From NCBI RefSeq assembly GCF_026151205.1, contig NC_087072.1, forward strand, positions 12,562,169 through 12,626,168: 64,000 bases of DNA, in the 5' to 3' direction. The position numbers and the translations under genes were made by a program. This stretch comes from Bolinopsis microptera (Eukaryota; Ctenophora; Tentaculata; Lobata; Bolinopsidae). Numbering within the stretch: the stretch's first letter is position 1; each line of letters begins with the position of its first letter. Positions 53,681 to 62,596 of the stretch are shown piece after piece. The notes under the pieces are model-generated. The model ran no database searches. It was not told the DNA's origin and saw only the letters and a list, made by a program, of their open reading frames with translations.

Positions 53681-55348
53681 ATGGCTGAAGCTACAAATAA
53701 TCTAAGCAACAATGGAAGTGGAAGCACTCTTCTTAGGGAGTCTGATCGAAGAATGCGTCGTCCATCATCTGGGTCTGATGAATCTCCAGTTCACATGCGA
53801 ATAGGACCTGAATATCAAGCATCAATTCCACCTCTTGAAACAACAAAACGAGTTGTAAGCAGAGGGCCAGCCTTGGTTATATGGAAACCATATTCTAAGT
53901 TACCTGAACAAAAGCTTATGAAATTCGTTGAGTTCTCCAGGACAAAGTTTGGTTATAGAGAGGAGCAGTCTTTAGGATTACTTGTTTGTCACAGATATAA
54001 TATTGATGATGCCAACAAAGATCTTGTTAATTTTGTACCTTATCCAGATGATTGGACGCCATTGGAAAAACAAACTTTCGAAATAGGTTTCCAGGAGCAT
54101 GGAAAAGACTTTCACAAGATTAAAATGATGCTTCCAGATAAGTCTGTGAACAACATAGTTAAGTTTTACTACATTTGGAAGAAAACTCGGTCAAAGTATC
54201 AAACCCTCAAGAATAAAATGAAGTCAAAACGCTCAAATATGGACAGTGATGATGATTCTTATGATGATTTGAATGAGCACAAGAACAAAAGAATAAGGAT
54301 GGGTTCTTCTTCACTGATAACCTCAAGTTTTACGCAAAGCCAGATTCCAATTATACAAGCCCTTTACAATACCAACAATGGAACAGGTGTCAATGAACCA
54401 TGCACTAATTGCCACAGAGCCAAAGCTGTAACTTTAGTTACCTTAAAGCGTGAGCATCTATTGTGTTATGCTTGCTCAGATTACTATCAGAAGTATTCAA
54501 CTATGAGGCCCTTGTTTGAATCAGCTGTTGTTGGAACTGGTGAGACCAATGAGAAAACCATCTTGAATCCTCCCGAAGGCATTGATTTGACCTTGGATTC
54601 TTTAAAGTTAGTGGCCAGTCCAAAAGATGCTCATCATTATCTGGCATGTCTTACCAATCAAGTGATAACATACAAAAACAAGATCCTTGATCAGAAGCAA
54701 CAATACCAGAGGTTGCAGAAGAAATTCAAAAACCTTTCTTTGGAGCAGTATAGGATCCCAGAAAGCCCACCTTCCAGCAGCAAAGGGTGGTCTGATCACG
54801 AAGTAGAAATGTTCAAATTAAGTTTCACCAACTATGGTAAAGATTTTGAAGCTGCTGCAGTTATTGTTGGAACTAAATCAGTGTCACAGTGCCGAAGCCT
54901 CTACTACAGCAAGAAAGACAAATATGACTTTGATGACCTTCTTGATGAATATGATGCAAAACAAGAGAAAATGGAGACAGACGAACCTAAAGACACTAAG
55001 GACAGTAAAGCTGAAGAACAGCCAAGTAGTAAAGACAACGAAATACAGATTGTGTCTGGAAATTCTCCAAGGAGTACGAACACAAAATCTCCTGACAATT
55101 TTGTGTTCAATATGCAGATTGGGGGTATTACCCAGCCGGTCAGACTCCAGCGTGTCCCAATCCAGCTTGGTCAGACAGGAAACCAAGAGCCGATTGTTAT
55201 TGATCTTACTGATGATGATGACGACTCTAGGCCTGCCATCTCTCTTTCAATTAGCTCAGAAAAGAAGGAAACTGTGAAGAAAGTGTTGCATGTTGTAAAC
55301 ATTGTGGACGATGATATACAGATTATAGGTTCTAACAATATAAAGTGA
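53681..55348 (+). CDS. RCOR1: CoREST (REST corepressor), ELM2-SANT-SANT protein with extra GATA-type finger
   Basis: Scaffold joining the LSD1/KDM1A demethylase to HDAC1/2 for neuronal and developmental gene repression. Residues from Met 53681 (555 aa): ELM2 start MRIGPEYQASIPP (39-51); SANT1 about 123-170 (DWTPLEKQTFEIGFQEHGKD, FYYIWKKTR); Cys241-x2-Cys-x17-Cys-x2-Cys265, the exact GATA-finger spacing; helical linker 316-352 (the LSD1-binding position); SANT2 about 368-415 (GWSDHEVEMFKLSFTNYGKD). An acidic tail near 515 has PIVIDLTDDDDD, a typical SUMO-interaction motif. The frame extends 19 codons upstream to 53624, but a good acceptor ends just before 53681, so I take 53681 as start. Single coding exon. 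AATAAA at 55692-55697. Confidence 0.93.
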   Translation: MAEATNNLSNNGSGSTLLRESDRRMRRPSSGSDESPVHMRIGPEYQASIPPLETTKRVVSRGPALVIWKPYSKLPEQKLMKFVEFSRTKFGYREEQSLGLLVCHRYNIDDANKDLVNFVPYPDDWTPLEKQTFEIGFQEHGKDFHKIKMMLPDKSVNNIVKFYYIWKKTRSKYQTLKNKMKSKRSNMDSDDDSYDDLNEHKNKRIRMGSSSLITSSFTQSQIPIIQALYNTNNGTGVNEPCTNCHRAKAVTLVTLKREHLLCYACSDYYQKYSTMRPLFESAVVGTGETNEKTILNPPEGIDLTLDSLKLVASPKDAHHYLACLTNQVITYKNKILDQKQQYQRLQKKFKNLSLEQYRIPESPPSSSKGWSDHEVEMFKLSFTNYGKDFEAAAVIVGTKSVSQCRSLYYSKKDKYDFDDLLDEYDAKQEKMETDEPKDTKDSKAEEQPSSKDNEIQIVSGNSPRSTNTKSPDNFVFNMQIGGITQPVRLQRVPIQLGQTGNQEPIVIDLTDDDDDSRPAISLSISSEKKETVKKVLHVVNIVDDDIQIIGSNNIK

Positions 55349-55691
55349 ATTATATTATAATCATATTCCCAGTAGTGTTGACTGTTGTACACAAGGTTTG
55401 GCTTCACCGTCTAGTTGTTGTTACAGCGCACCTATTTTAGGAATAAGGTGATCACCTTAAAAAGTAGCGCATTTTCTTTATGAAAATAGTTTATGTTGTA
55501 GTTGTCAAGATAGGATATTTATTTGACGCACCTTGCAAAGCTAAAGCGAACATTTAATCTTCAGTGGCGCAAGTTAAAAGTTGTAACCATGTGTTTCTAG
55601 ATAACAGAACAGATTCATGCACAAATAACACTGCATAATTTCTCTCAGTCACGTATGATACATTTTTCCTGAAGAGTCCAATGAACTTCAA

Positions 55692-55697
55692 AATAAA
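55692..55697 (+). terminator. AATAAA polyadenylation signal of the CoREST gene
   Basis: Canonical hexamer 344 bases after the stop codon, followed by T-rich sequence. Confidence 0.45.
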
Positions 55698-56767
55698 AGT
55701 AGTGTAAAATTAAAATGTATTATATTTTTTTGCTAAATTATTACCACATTAAGGTATCTAGAATATTCGACCCACACTTATCTTCAATCTAATCCAGGAG
55801 TCTTCAAGTTCGATTGGAGTTTGAACGGTTTCATTTTCATTTATTATTTATATTGTATCATCAAAGAATATAAGTATTTAGTACGTTAATGTTTCGTAAG
55901 GCTTACATTCTCCGCAGAAACATCGAATCTCTATGAAGACAATAATGAACATTATCCATAATAAAACAACAAAATAAATGTGTCAGTAATGAACAGCAGG
56001 CCTCATGTAATCGTGTAACTTTAGTATATTTTATTGGCAATGGCTGTTAAACACTACAACTTGAGATATAATAATGAAATTATTCAGAAATAGCGAGGCA
56101 TTAAATGAACTAGCTATATAATACTATACGGACGAATATATCTGTATTATATTTTCTTTAACTTTTATACGATAGAGATTTTATATTCGGCTGGGTATGT
56201 TTTCAAGAAGAGCTTAAATTAGAATTTTTCACAATAATAATGAATTATACATGAAGTGCGAATAATAAAATACACATGGAATAGTATTCTCTCGAGTTCC
56301 TCTTAGCAGATGTTACAAATAATTGTGTCATTTTAAATGATCTGATCAATTGATTAAATAATTATTTAACTAACGTGTAATATTTGCTTTTTTAGCAAAC
56401 GGAGTATAGGCGTATATTTGGGGATCATATTATGATTAAACCATAGTTTATCGTGAAATATAATCTAAATCGAAAAGAAGTTTTTCAAAGATAAGGGGGA
56501 TAAAGAAGAAATTGTAAGCTTTATCGTTAGAAAATTGACAGTTTTGTCAAATAAAGCCGAATATTTGTTTTCCATGTTTGTATTGTTAACGTCATGTTTC
56601 ATTATCATTGTGTTTTATTCGTTTAAATCCTGTGAAAAAACATAATGATAATTTTGTCGTTTAAAGTTTTGCCGTAATATTACAGATAATTCATAATAAG
56701 TATAAGAACTTTAAAGTGTCAATCGATTTATCGTTGTGAGATTTGACATCAACAAACTTGTCAAGGT
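55698..56767. other. Intergenic region, no gene seen
   Basis: Very AT-rich, no repeat boundary recognised. The last part is presumably the promoter and 5' leader of the HD-domain gene. Confidence 0.45.
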
Positions 56768-59132
56768 ATGCAGACATCTGAAATGTTAAGGAACTTAGTG
56801 AAAGAATTAACGAAGGGTTATGGAGAATCACACAACCACGAGCATGCTGAAAAAGTTGCTGCAAATGCCGCCAAAATCTACTCTGCTATGAAAGAAGACA
56901 TTCCCGACCTTCACAAAAAAGGTAATTCAAGCGTATTTCTTCGCCTACCGCACTTTATTTGATCGCCCAAATTATACCACCATCACAAGCTCAATACAAC
57001 TGGTATTCAAGGTCCTGACTAGTTGTAGCGGGTGCTAACTGATTCTAACTGTATCAGGAGCTAAGGAAGTTGTGACAAGCGCTGCGTGGCTTCACGATGT
57101 GTTGGACCACAAGATGATATCTGATCCAGTGGAGTATAACAGAAAGGAGCAGGTGATGAGAGACTTCTTAGCAGCTCGGTTCAGTGATCAGCAAGTCACA
57201 CTTATATTCGATATAATTGAAAATGTATCGTTCTCCAAGGAGGTAACTGTTAAGATGCTGCCTATTTGATTCATGCTTTAATTAAATCATGATAATGATA
57301 TGCAGTACTAAATTTCCTGGCAAAGCTTACGTGATGGCAAGTTCTGTTGTTATGTAATTATCTTTCTTTTTATAACACATTTTTGTGCACATTCCAGTAA
57401 TCCTATTAAAACACAGGTTAAAGGTCTGAAGAAAGATCTGGGAGAGTATGAGGTACTGAGGAACATGGTGTCCGATGCTGATAAGTTGGAAGCTATTGGG
57501 GAAGTGGGAGTGTTGAGGTGTTATCAGTACACAACAGAGAGTCAACCTCACTTATCAACTCAACAGGTAGAGTCATGTTATCAGTACACAACAGAGAGTC
57601 AACCTCACTTATCAACTCAACAGGTAGAGTCATGTTATCAGTACACAACAGAGAGTCAACCTCACTTATCAACTCAACAGGTAGAGTCATGTTATCAGTA
57701 CACAACAGAGAGTCAACCTCACTTATCAACTCAACAGGTAGCGTCATGTTATTAGTACACAACAGAGAGTCAACCTCACTTATCAACTCAACAGGTAGAG
57801 TCATGTTATTAGTACACAACAGAGAGTCAACCTCACTTATCAACTCAACAGGTAGAGTCATGTTATCAGTACACAACAGAGAGTCAACCTCACTTATCAA
57901 CTCAACAGGTAGAGTCATGTTATCAGTACACAACAGAGAGTCAACCTCACTTATCAACTCAACAGGTAGAGTCATGTTATCAGTACACAACAGAGAGTCA
58001 ACCTCACTTATCAACTCAACAGGTAGCGTCATGTTATCAGTACACAACAGAGAGTCAACCTCACTTATCAACTCAACAGGTAGAGTCATGTTATCAGTAC
58101 ACAACAGAGAGTCAACCTCACTTATCAACTCAACAGGTAGAGTCATGTTATCAGTACACAACAGAGAGTCAACCTCACTTATCAACTCAACAGGTAGAGT
58201 CATGTTATCAGTACACAACAGAGAGTCAACCTCACTTATCAACTCAACAGGTAGAGTCATGTTATCAGTACACAACAGAGAGTCAACCTCACTTATCAAC
58301 TCAACAGGTAGAGTCATGTTATCAGTACACAACAGAGAGTCAACCTCACTTATCAACTCAACTTACTTCCGTTTAAGATGAAGCAGTCTTTATTTTACGT
58401 ACCAGCAAAATGTTTTATGAATTGTATCTGTTATATTGATGATTTATTTGACGTCCAGGTGGTCTAATTTATTCATTATACTAGCTTATAACTACCTGTA
58501 TTACCTGGCAATGTAAATGGCCCCTCTACACTCTACACTATACACTCTACACTCTACACTCTACACATGGCCTTGTATAGTGTGTACATGACCCTGTATA
58601 GTGTGTACATGACCCTGTACAGTGTGTACATGACCCTGTATAATGTGTACATGACCCTGTACAATGTGTACATGACCCTGTACAGTGTGTACATGACCCT
58701 GTATAGTGTGTACATGACCCTGTATAGTGTGTACATGACCCTGTATAGTGTGTACATGACCATGTATAGTGTGTACATGACCCTGTACAGTGTATAGTGT
58801 GTAGTGTGTACATGACCCTGTATAGTGTATAGTGTGTAGTGTGTACATGACCCTGTATAGTGTATAGTGTGTAGTGTGTACAGTGTACATGCGAAATAGA
58901 GCACACGTTATTTATCACCTACATATTATTATCTATGTTTCGTATATCCCAGGTAATAGCAGAAATGAAGCAACATTGTGAGGATAAGCTGTTACGTCTC
59001 TACACAGACTACATCCGGACAAGAGCGGGTAAAGATTTGGGAGCTGGACTGCATAAATCCGTGCAGAATTTCCACCAAGGTGTTACTTCTCTGGAGGAGA
59101 TATTGTCCAAACATTCCGTTAATGGAGCGTAG
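56768..59132 (+). CDS. HD-domain metal-dependent phosphohydrolase (4 exons, 222 aa)
   Basis: Small HD-superfamily hydrolase of the YedJ/YpgQ kind, known in bacteria and many eukaryotes; substrate uncertain, nucleotides likely. Exons: 56768-56921, 57058-57242, 57417-57566, 58953-59132, total 669 bases in frame. Metal ligands visible: His in SHNHEHAEKV (exon 1), the HD pair in AAWLHDVLDHK (exon 2), Asp in VSDADKLEAIGEVG (exon 3). The end KLLRLYTDYIRTRAGKDLG and FHQGVTSLEEI is typical of the family's C-terminal helices. Intron 3 holds two tandem arrays. The first begins as exact copies of the end of exon 3 with its donor, so longer forms adding 19-residue units (VESCYQYTTESQPHLSTQQ) are possible. 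Confidence 0.88.
57518..58362 (+). repeat. Fifteen tandem copies of HD-gene exon 3 end plus donor (57 bp unit)
   Basis: Unit: gttatcagtacacaacagag, agtcaacctcacttatcaac, tcaacag|gtagagtcat, repeated with almost no variation (gcg for gag twice, ttag for tcag twice). Each holds CAACAG|GTAGAG, a usable donor. As 57 is divisible by 3, both strands are open across hundreds of bases; the long frames are artefacts. The plus-strand exon frame hits TAG in the fifth unit. Confidence 0.95.
58564..58885 (+). repeat. 21 bp minisatellite, about 14 units
   Basis: Unit gtgtacatgaccctgtatagt with small variants (tacagt, taatgt) and a few longer units with an extra gtatagtgtgta. In HD-gene intron 3, 70 bases before the exon 4 acceptor. 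Open frames across it are artefacts. Confidence 0.95.
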
Positions 59133-59335
59133 AAATAGTTTGTTTTCTTACATTGTTTTGCATCATAAGTTATTCAATTTTATGTTGATTTTTCTACTAA
59201 TTTATCAGATTATTTTCAGGTTTTTACTTTTTATATTATCGTGAGTTCGACTTTTGGATCATTATTTTATCAAATATATCTTGTTATTATTCCTTATCAA
59301 GGTTTGAATTTTATGTCATACAACATAACCAATTA

Positions 59336-59698
59336 CAGTGGAACCTCTATAAGTATATACCAATTACCATGCCTCTATATACCGGGTACCTCCATATATA
59401 TTCCCCCAAACTTGTAGTTAATTAGCTTAATTGCAAAAAATGTGATTTACACCATCTCATACCGCATTTAGTGGTGATTGAAGTACAAGCTTTATTGCAA
59501 CTATGATAAGACTTAAAGAACTTTAAATGGGGGTATATGTGACGCTTGACAGGTTATTTGACAGAAACTGGGCGTTGGGATCAGGTTAAACCTCTCGACT
59601 AGTAGTAGAGTATAGCTCTATACCGGGTTTTGATTTTTTTAAATACACCCTGCACTTTTATTATCCCTCGAGAGGCCCGGTATATTGAGGTATGACTG
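59336..59698. mobile_element. Complete pogo/Tigger-like MITE, TA target
   Basis: The left end CAGTGGAACCTCTATAAGTA is matched by the inverse of the right end (CAGTCATACCTCAATATACC, then gggcctctcgaggg). TA lies directly outside both ends (59334-59335 and 59699-59700). 363 bp, no coding. The same ends occur at 6408 and 42760. Confidence 0.85.
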
Positions 59699-59700
59699 TA

Positions 59701-60201
59701 TATGTTAAAGCTCACCTTTTTTATGTTTTTTGTTCTTACCCTCGTTCCATTTTCATACCAACCTAAGAATAAGCTAATTATTTTTTAACGTACGTACGTA
59801 GTATTTATTTAACGTACGTAGTATTTATTTCGTATTTAAATTTTACGAACATTCCGCGTTATTGATCTTGTCTGATAATTACCGGCTACGAAATATGGCA
59901 GTCGAATTTCAATTAAAATTAGTCATCAATACTGCTACTAAACAGTAAACAAATAAATTAAATTAATTTATGGGCAGATTTGAATTTGAGTGTATTATCC
60001 TAACATGCGCTGCCAAAATGGCTATTTAAATATAATCGTTTCTTTGTTTTCTTTTAATGCAATAACACTTGATTCCGTTGACAAAATATCAATACTGAAT
60101 ATTCTATTCAACTGAAAATATCAATGATGTAATGTAATTTTCTCAAATGAAAAACTACACTCCCATAGCATGACGGACAGCCAGGACCCACTTACCTAAC
60201 A
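59701..60201. other. Upstream region of the SNX19-like gene
   Basis: AT-rich. A tandem pair of taacgtacgtagtatttattt lies near 59786-59830. No gene. Confidence 0.45.
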
Positions 60202-62346
60202 ATGAATAACCTCCAGGCCCTGTACCGGCCCGAACTCTCCCCTCTATTCCTAATCAGATGCTCCCTTACCCTTATCTCTGTCTGGTATGTGACATGTGGA
60301 GCCTCCTCCTACATCCTGGTCTTGTTATCTATTGTATCTACCCTCTACCTCGCTAGTACTCTACTCTCTAAGTACTCTATACTTACCTCTCTAAAGGTAG
60401 ACACCTTCATGGAGAGCTGGACTTACCCTCAGGATTGTCTGAGGAACTTCTTTGTTATCAGGGACTTTAAACCCTTCCCTGATAACCTCAACTACTCGGT
60501 CATATCCCGGCCTATATACATCCTGCTGGACAATGTGATTGAGAAGTTTGTGTTAAGCTGGCACGCTGGCATCACCACCAGTAAGAGTTTCCCAAGACTG
60601 GTGAGATTGGAGCTGGTGCAGGCTATACACCAAGTCTACTACAGATGTGGACTTGTTAACAAGTATGATATCATAGAGCACGTAATGGGGGTATACTTGG
60701 TGAGGTTAGAAGAAGTGGTAAACTCCACCTCCCCCACTCTCACTCAGATCCAACACACTGCTGCCCTCAACCACCAGTCTCAGGATCAGTACGTGCGCGC
60801 CATATGTGATCTCCTCATGAGGATCAGTCTGTCCAAGGTTAATTACGAGTGTGAAGCACTGCGGGCGGTCCTCCGTGAGATCCTCTCCTCACAGCTGCTA
60901 AACGTGCTGGTGGAGACCTTCTCCGATCCTTCCACCCTCTACAAACTGATAGTGGAGCTGGTGGAGGACGATGATGAAGAGGAGTTCTCTGGAATCAGTG
61001 ACGACGACAAGGAATTTCTGAGGAACAAGCCTCATGATAAGAAGTGTTTCGAGATAATATCGGAGGAGCTTGAAGAGGATGACACCTCCACAACTATACA
61101 GTTCGCCTCTCTAGATTGCAGTCCTGGAGAAAGGTCCAATAAGTTCAGGATTCCTAAAGTCAGGTTGTTTGGGGTAGGTATCACCAGGTTTGCTGTTTAT
61201 GTTATCGAATATTCTGATAAACTGTGGAATCCTGACCTCGGAGATCAAAGTGATATTTCTATCCATCTGCTGGGTCGGAGATTTAATGAGTTCGCTGCTC
61301 TACACGAACGCTTACTAAAGGATAAGACTACTAAACCGTTTGTAAAGAAAGTGAACTTCCCCAGCAAAGAACCCCTCTCCTCCTTCCCCTTCAACAGACT
61401 CGACAGGGAGTTTCTGAGTAGTAGACGAGATCTGTTTACACAGTATCTTAACGAGATCTGCCAGTATGATGAGGTCCTGCAGAGCGAGAATATGAAGGAG
61501 TTTCTGGGATACAACTGTGAGGAGATCACTGTCTTCAAAGCTAAGAGTTCTAGTTTTATCGAATCTAAGATAGGAAAGAACATAACAAAGATGCTGAGGA
61601 GCTTCTCCAGAGGTCTCTCCCTGTCCGACACCAGAGCAGAAACCTGCGATGAGAGTTTGCTGGATATCAGCTCTGAGATGTTCGCCTCGTACAAGGACAG
61701 TATTCGGAAAACCAAGAAACTGACTGCGCTCTCTCACGATCACGCTAAGTTCCTGAAAGCACCTCCCAGCGCTGACATATCGGACACACTGGAGAAATAC
61801 ATCAGAGAAAAGATGGAGGCAGGTGAGAAAGGACCGTGTGTACCCTCCCCCTGTCAGTACTACAACCGTGAGAATACTTGTGTCAGTATCAGGGACAGTC
61901 AGTTTGCTTCCACTCTCCTTCATACCATTCAGCTTGCTTTCTCCAAATCAGAAACAATTCTGGGCACATACGGTCTAGCTCAAGTACTTACAACTGTGCT
62001 GAGATTACCAATTAACCGTTACTTTATCAACAAGATAAACACGCTGACCTCAGAGAACTACTGGTTTGTATACCTCACAAAACTAAACCAGCTTCTCTTC
62101 GAGTTGGAACCAGAAGAAGGTTCTGAACTTGTTGTGGGTCGTGAGGAGTTTGTTCGGAGAATCAAGGAGAAGGTGGGTCGTGAGAGGTTGTTGAGTTTGT
62201 TTGGTACTGAACAAGCTCTGCTGAACATTGCTGATAGTCTGGCGGACCAAGTTGTTAACAAAGCCATGTTGTTTCTTATTGTTGATCATTTTCTTGGTAT
62301 GTTTGTTCCTGAACTGGAGTTTGAGCTGAAGTCTTTGTACCGATGA
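60202..62346 (+). CDS. SNX19: Sorting nexin, SNX19-like (PXA-PX-nexin C), intronless
   Basis: 714 residues. Two hydrophobic segments (about 15-32 and 36-55) anchor it to a membrane. A PXA domain (about 100-255: ISRPIYILLDNVIEKFVLSW, RLVRLELVQAIHQV) follows. An acidic linker leads to a PX phosphoinositide-binding domain (about 318-438) with LGRRFNEFAALHERL (RRF contacts the phosphate in the family) and FPSKEP. The C-terminal nexin domain is at about 575-695. SNX13, SNX14 and SNX25 have an RGS domain between PXA and PX; none is seen here, which points to SNX19, an endosome/ER-tethered protein. Length is shorter than human SNX19 (about 990). It is unspliced, like the esterase and receptor genes, and more GC-rich than its flanks. 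Confidence 0.88.
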   Translation: MNNLQALYRPELSPLFLIRCSLTLISVWYVTCGASSYILVLLSIVSTLYLASTLLSKYSILTSLKVDTFMESWTYPQDCLRNFFVIRDFKPFPDNLNYSVISRPIYILLDNVIEKFVLSWHAGITTSKSFPRLVRLELVQAIHQVYYRCGLVNKYDIIEHVMGVYLVRLEEVVNSTSPTLTQIQHTAALNHQSQDQYVRAICDLLMRISLSKVNYECEALRAVLREILSSQLLNVLVETFSDPSTLYKLIVELVEDDDEEEFSGISDDDKEFLRNKPHDKKCFEIISEELEEDDTSTTIQFASLDCSPGERSNKFRIPKVRLFGVGITRFAVYVIEYSDKLWNPDLGDQSDISIHLLGRRFNEFAALHERLLKDKTTKPFVKKVNFPSKEPLSSFPFNRLDREFLSSRRDLFTQYLNEICQYDEVLQSENMKEFLGYNCEEITVFKAKSSSFIESKIGKNITKMLRSFSRGLSLSDTRAETCDESLLDISSEMFASYKDSIRKTKKLTALSHDHAKFLKAPPSADISDTLEKYIREKMEAGEKGPCVPSPCQYYNRENTCVSIRDSQFASTLLHTIQLAFSKSETILGTYGLAQVLTTVLRLPINRYFINKINTLTSENYWFVYLTKLNQLLFELEPEEGSELVVGREEFVRRIKEKVGRERLLSLFGTEQALLNIADSLADQVVNKAMLFLIVDHFLGMFVPELEFELKSLYR

Positions 62347-62596
62347 AATTTTTTGTTGATTGTTTGAATCTTGGTTTGAAGAGATGTTTGGAGATTTTGT
62401 TTATAGATTTATTCATTCTTAATGACCTTTTTTGTGTTTAATCTCAGATTGAGTCCGTAGTTACAAAATGCTTAATTTTACTATCGGCATGCATATCATG
62501 TTTCATCAGAGATTTAACTTCACATTATTTCAGAATCTCAGAGTTTATTATAATTGAAAATTAATCTATATTTTTATACGTGTGAAATTTTTAAAT

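Noticed and set aside
57493-58381. 287-codon frames on both strands (repeats of MLSVHNRESTSLINSTGRV and its opposite)
   Set aside because: The 57 bp unit length is a multiple of three, so all frames without a stop in one unit stay open. Only the first unit is real exon.
58547-58918. Three overlapping frames of 109-123 codons rich in Cys-Thr-His-Tyr
   Set aside because: Created by the 21 bp minisatellite in an intron.
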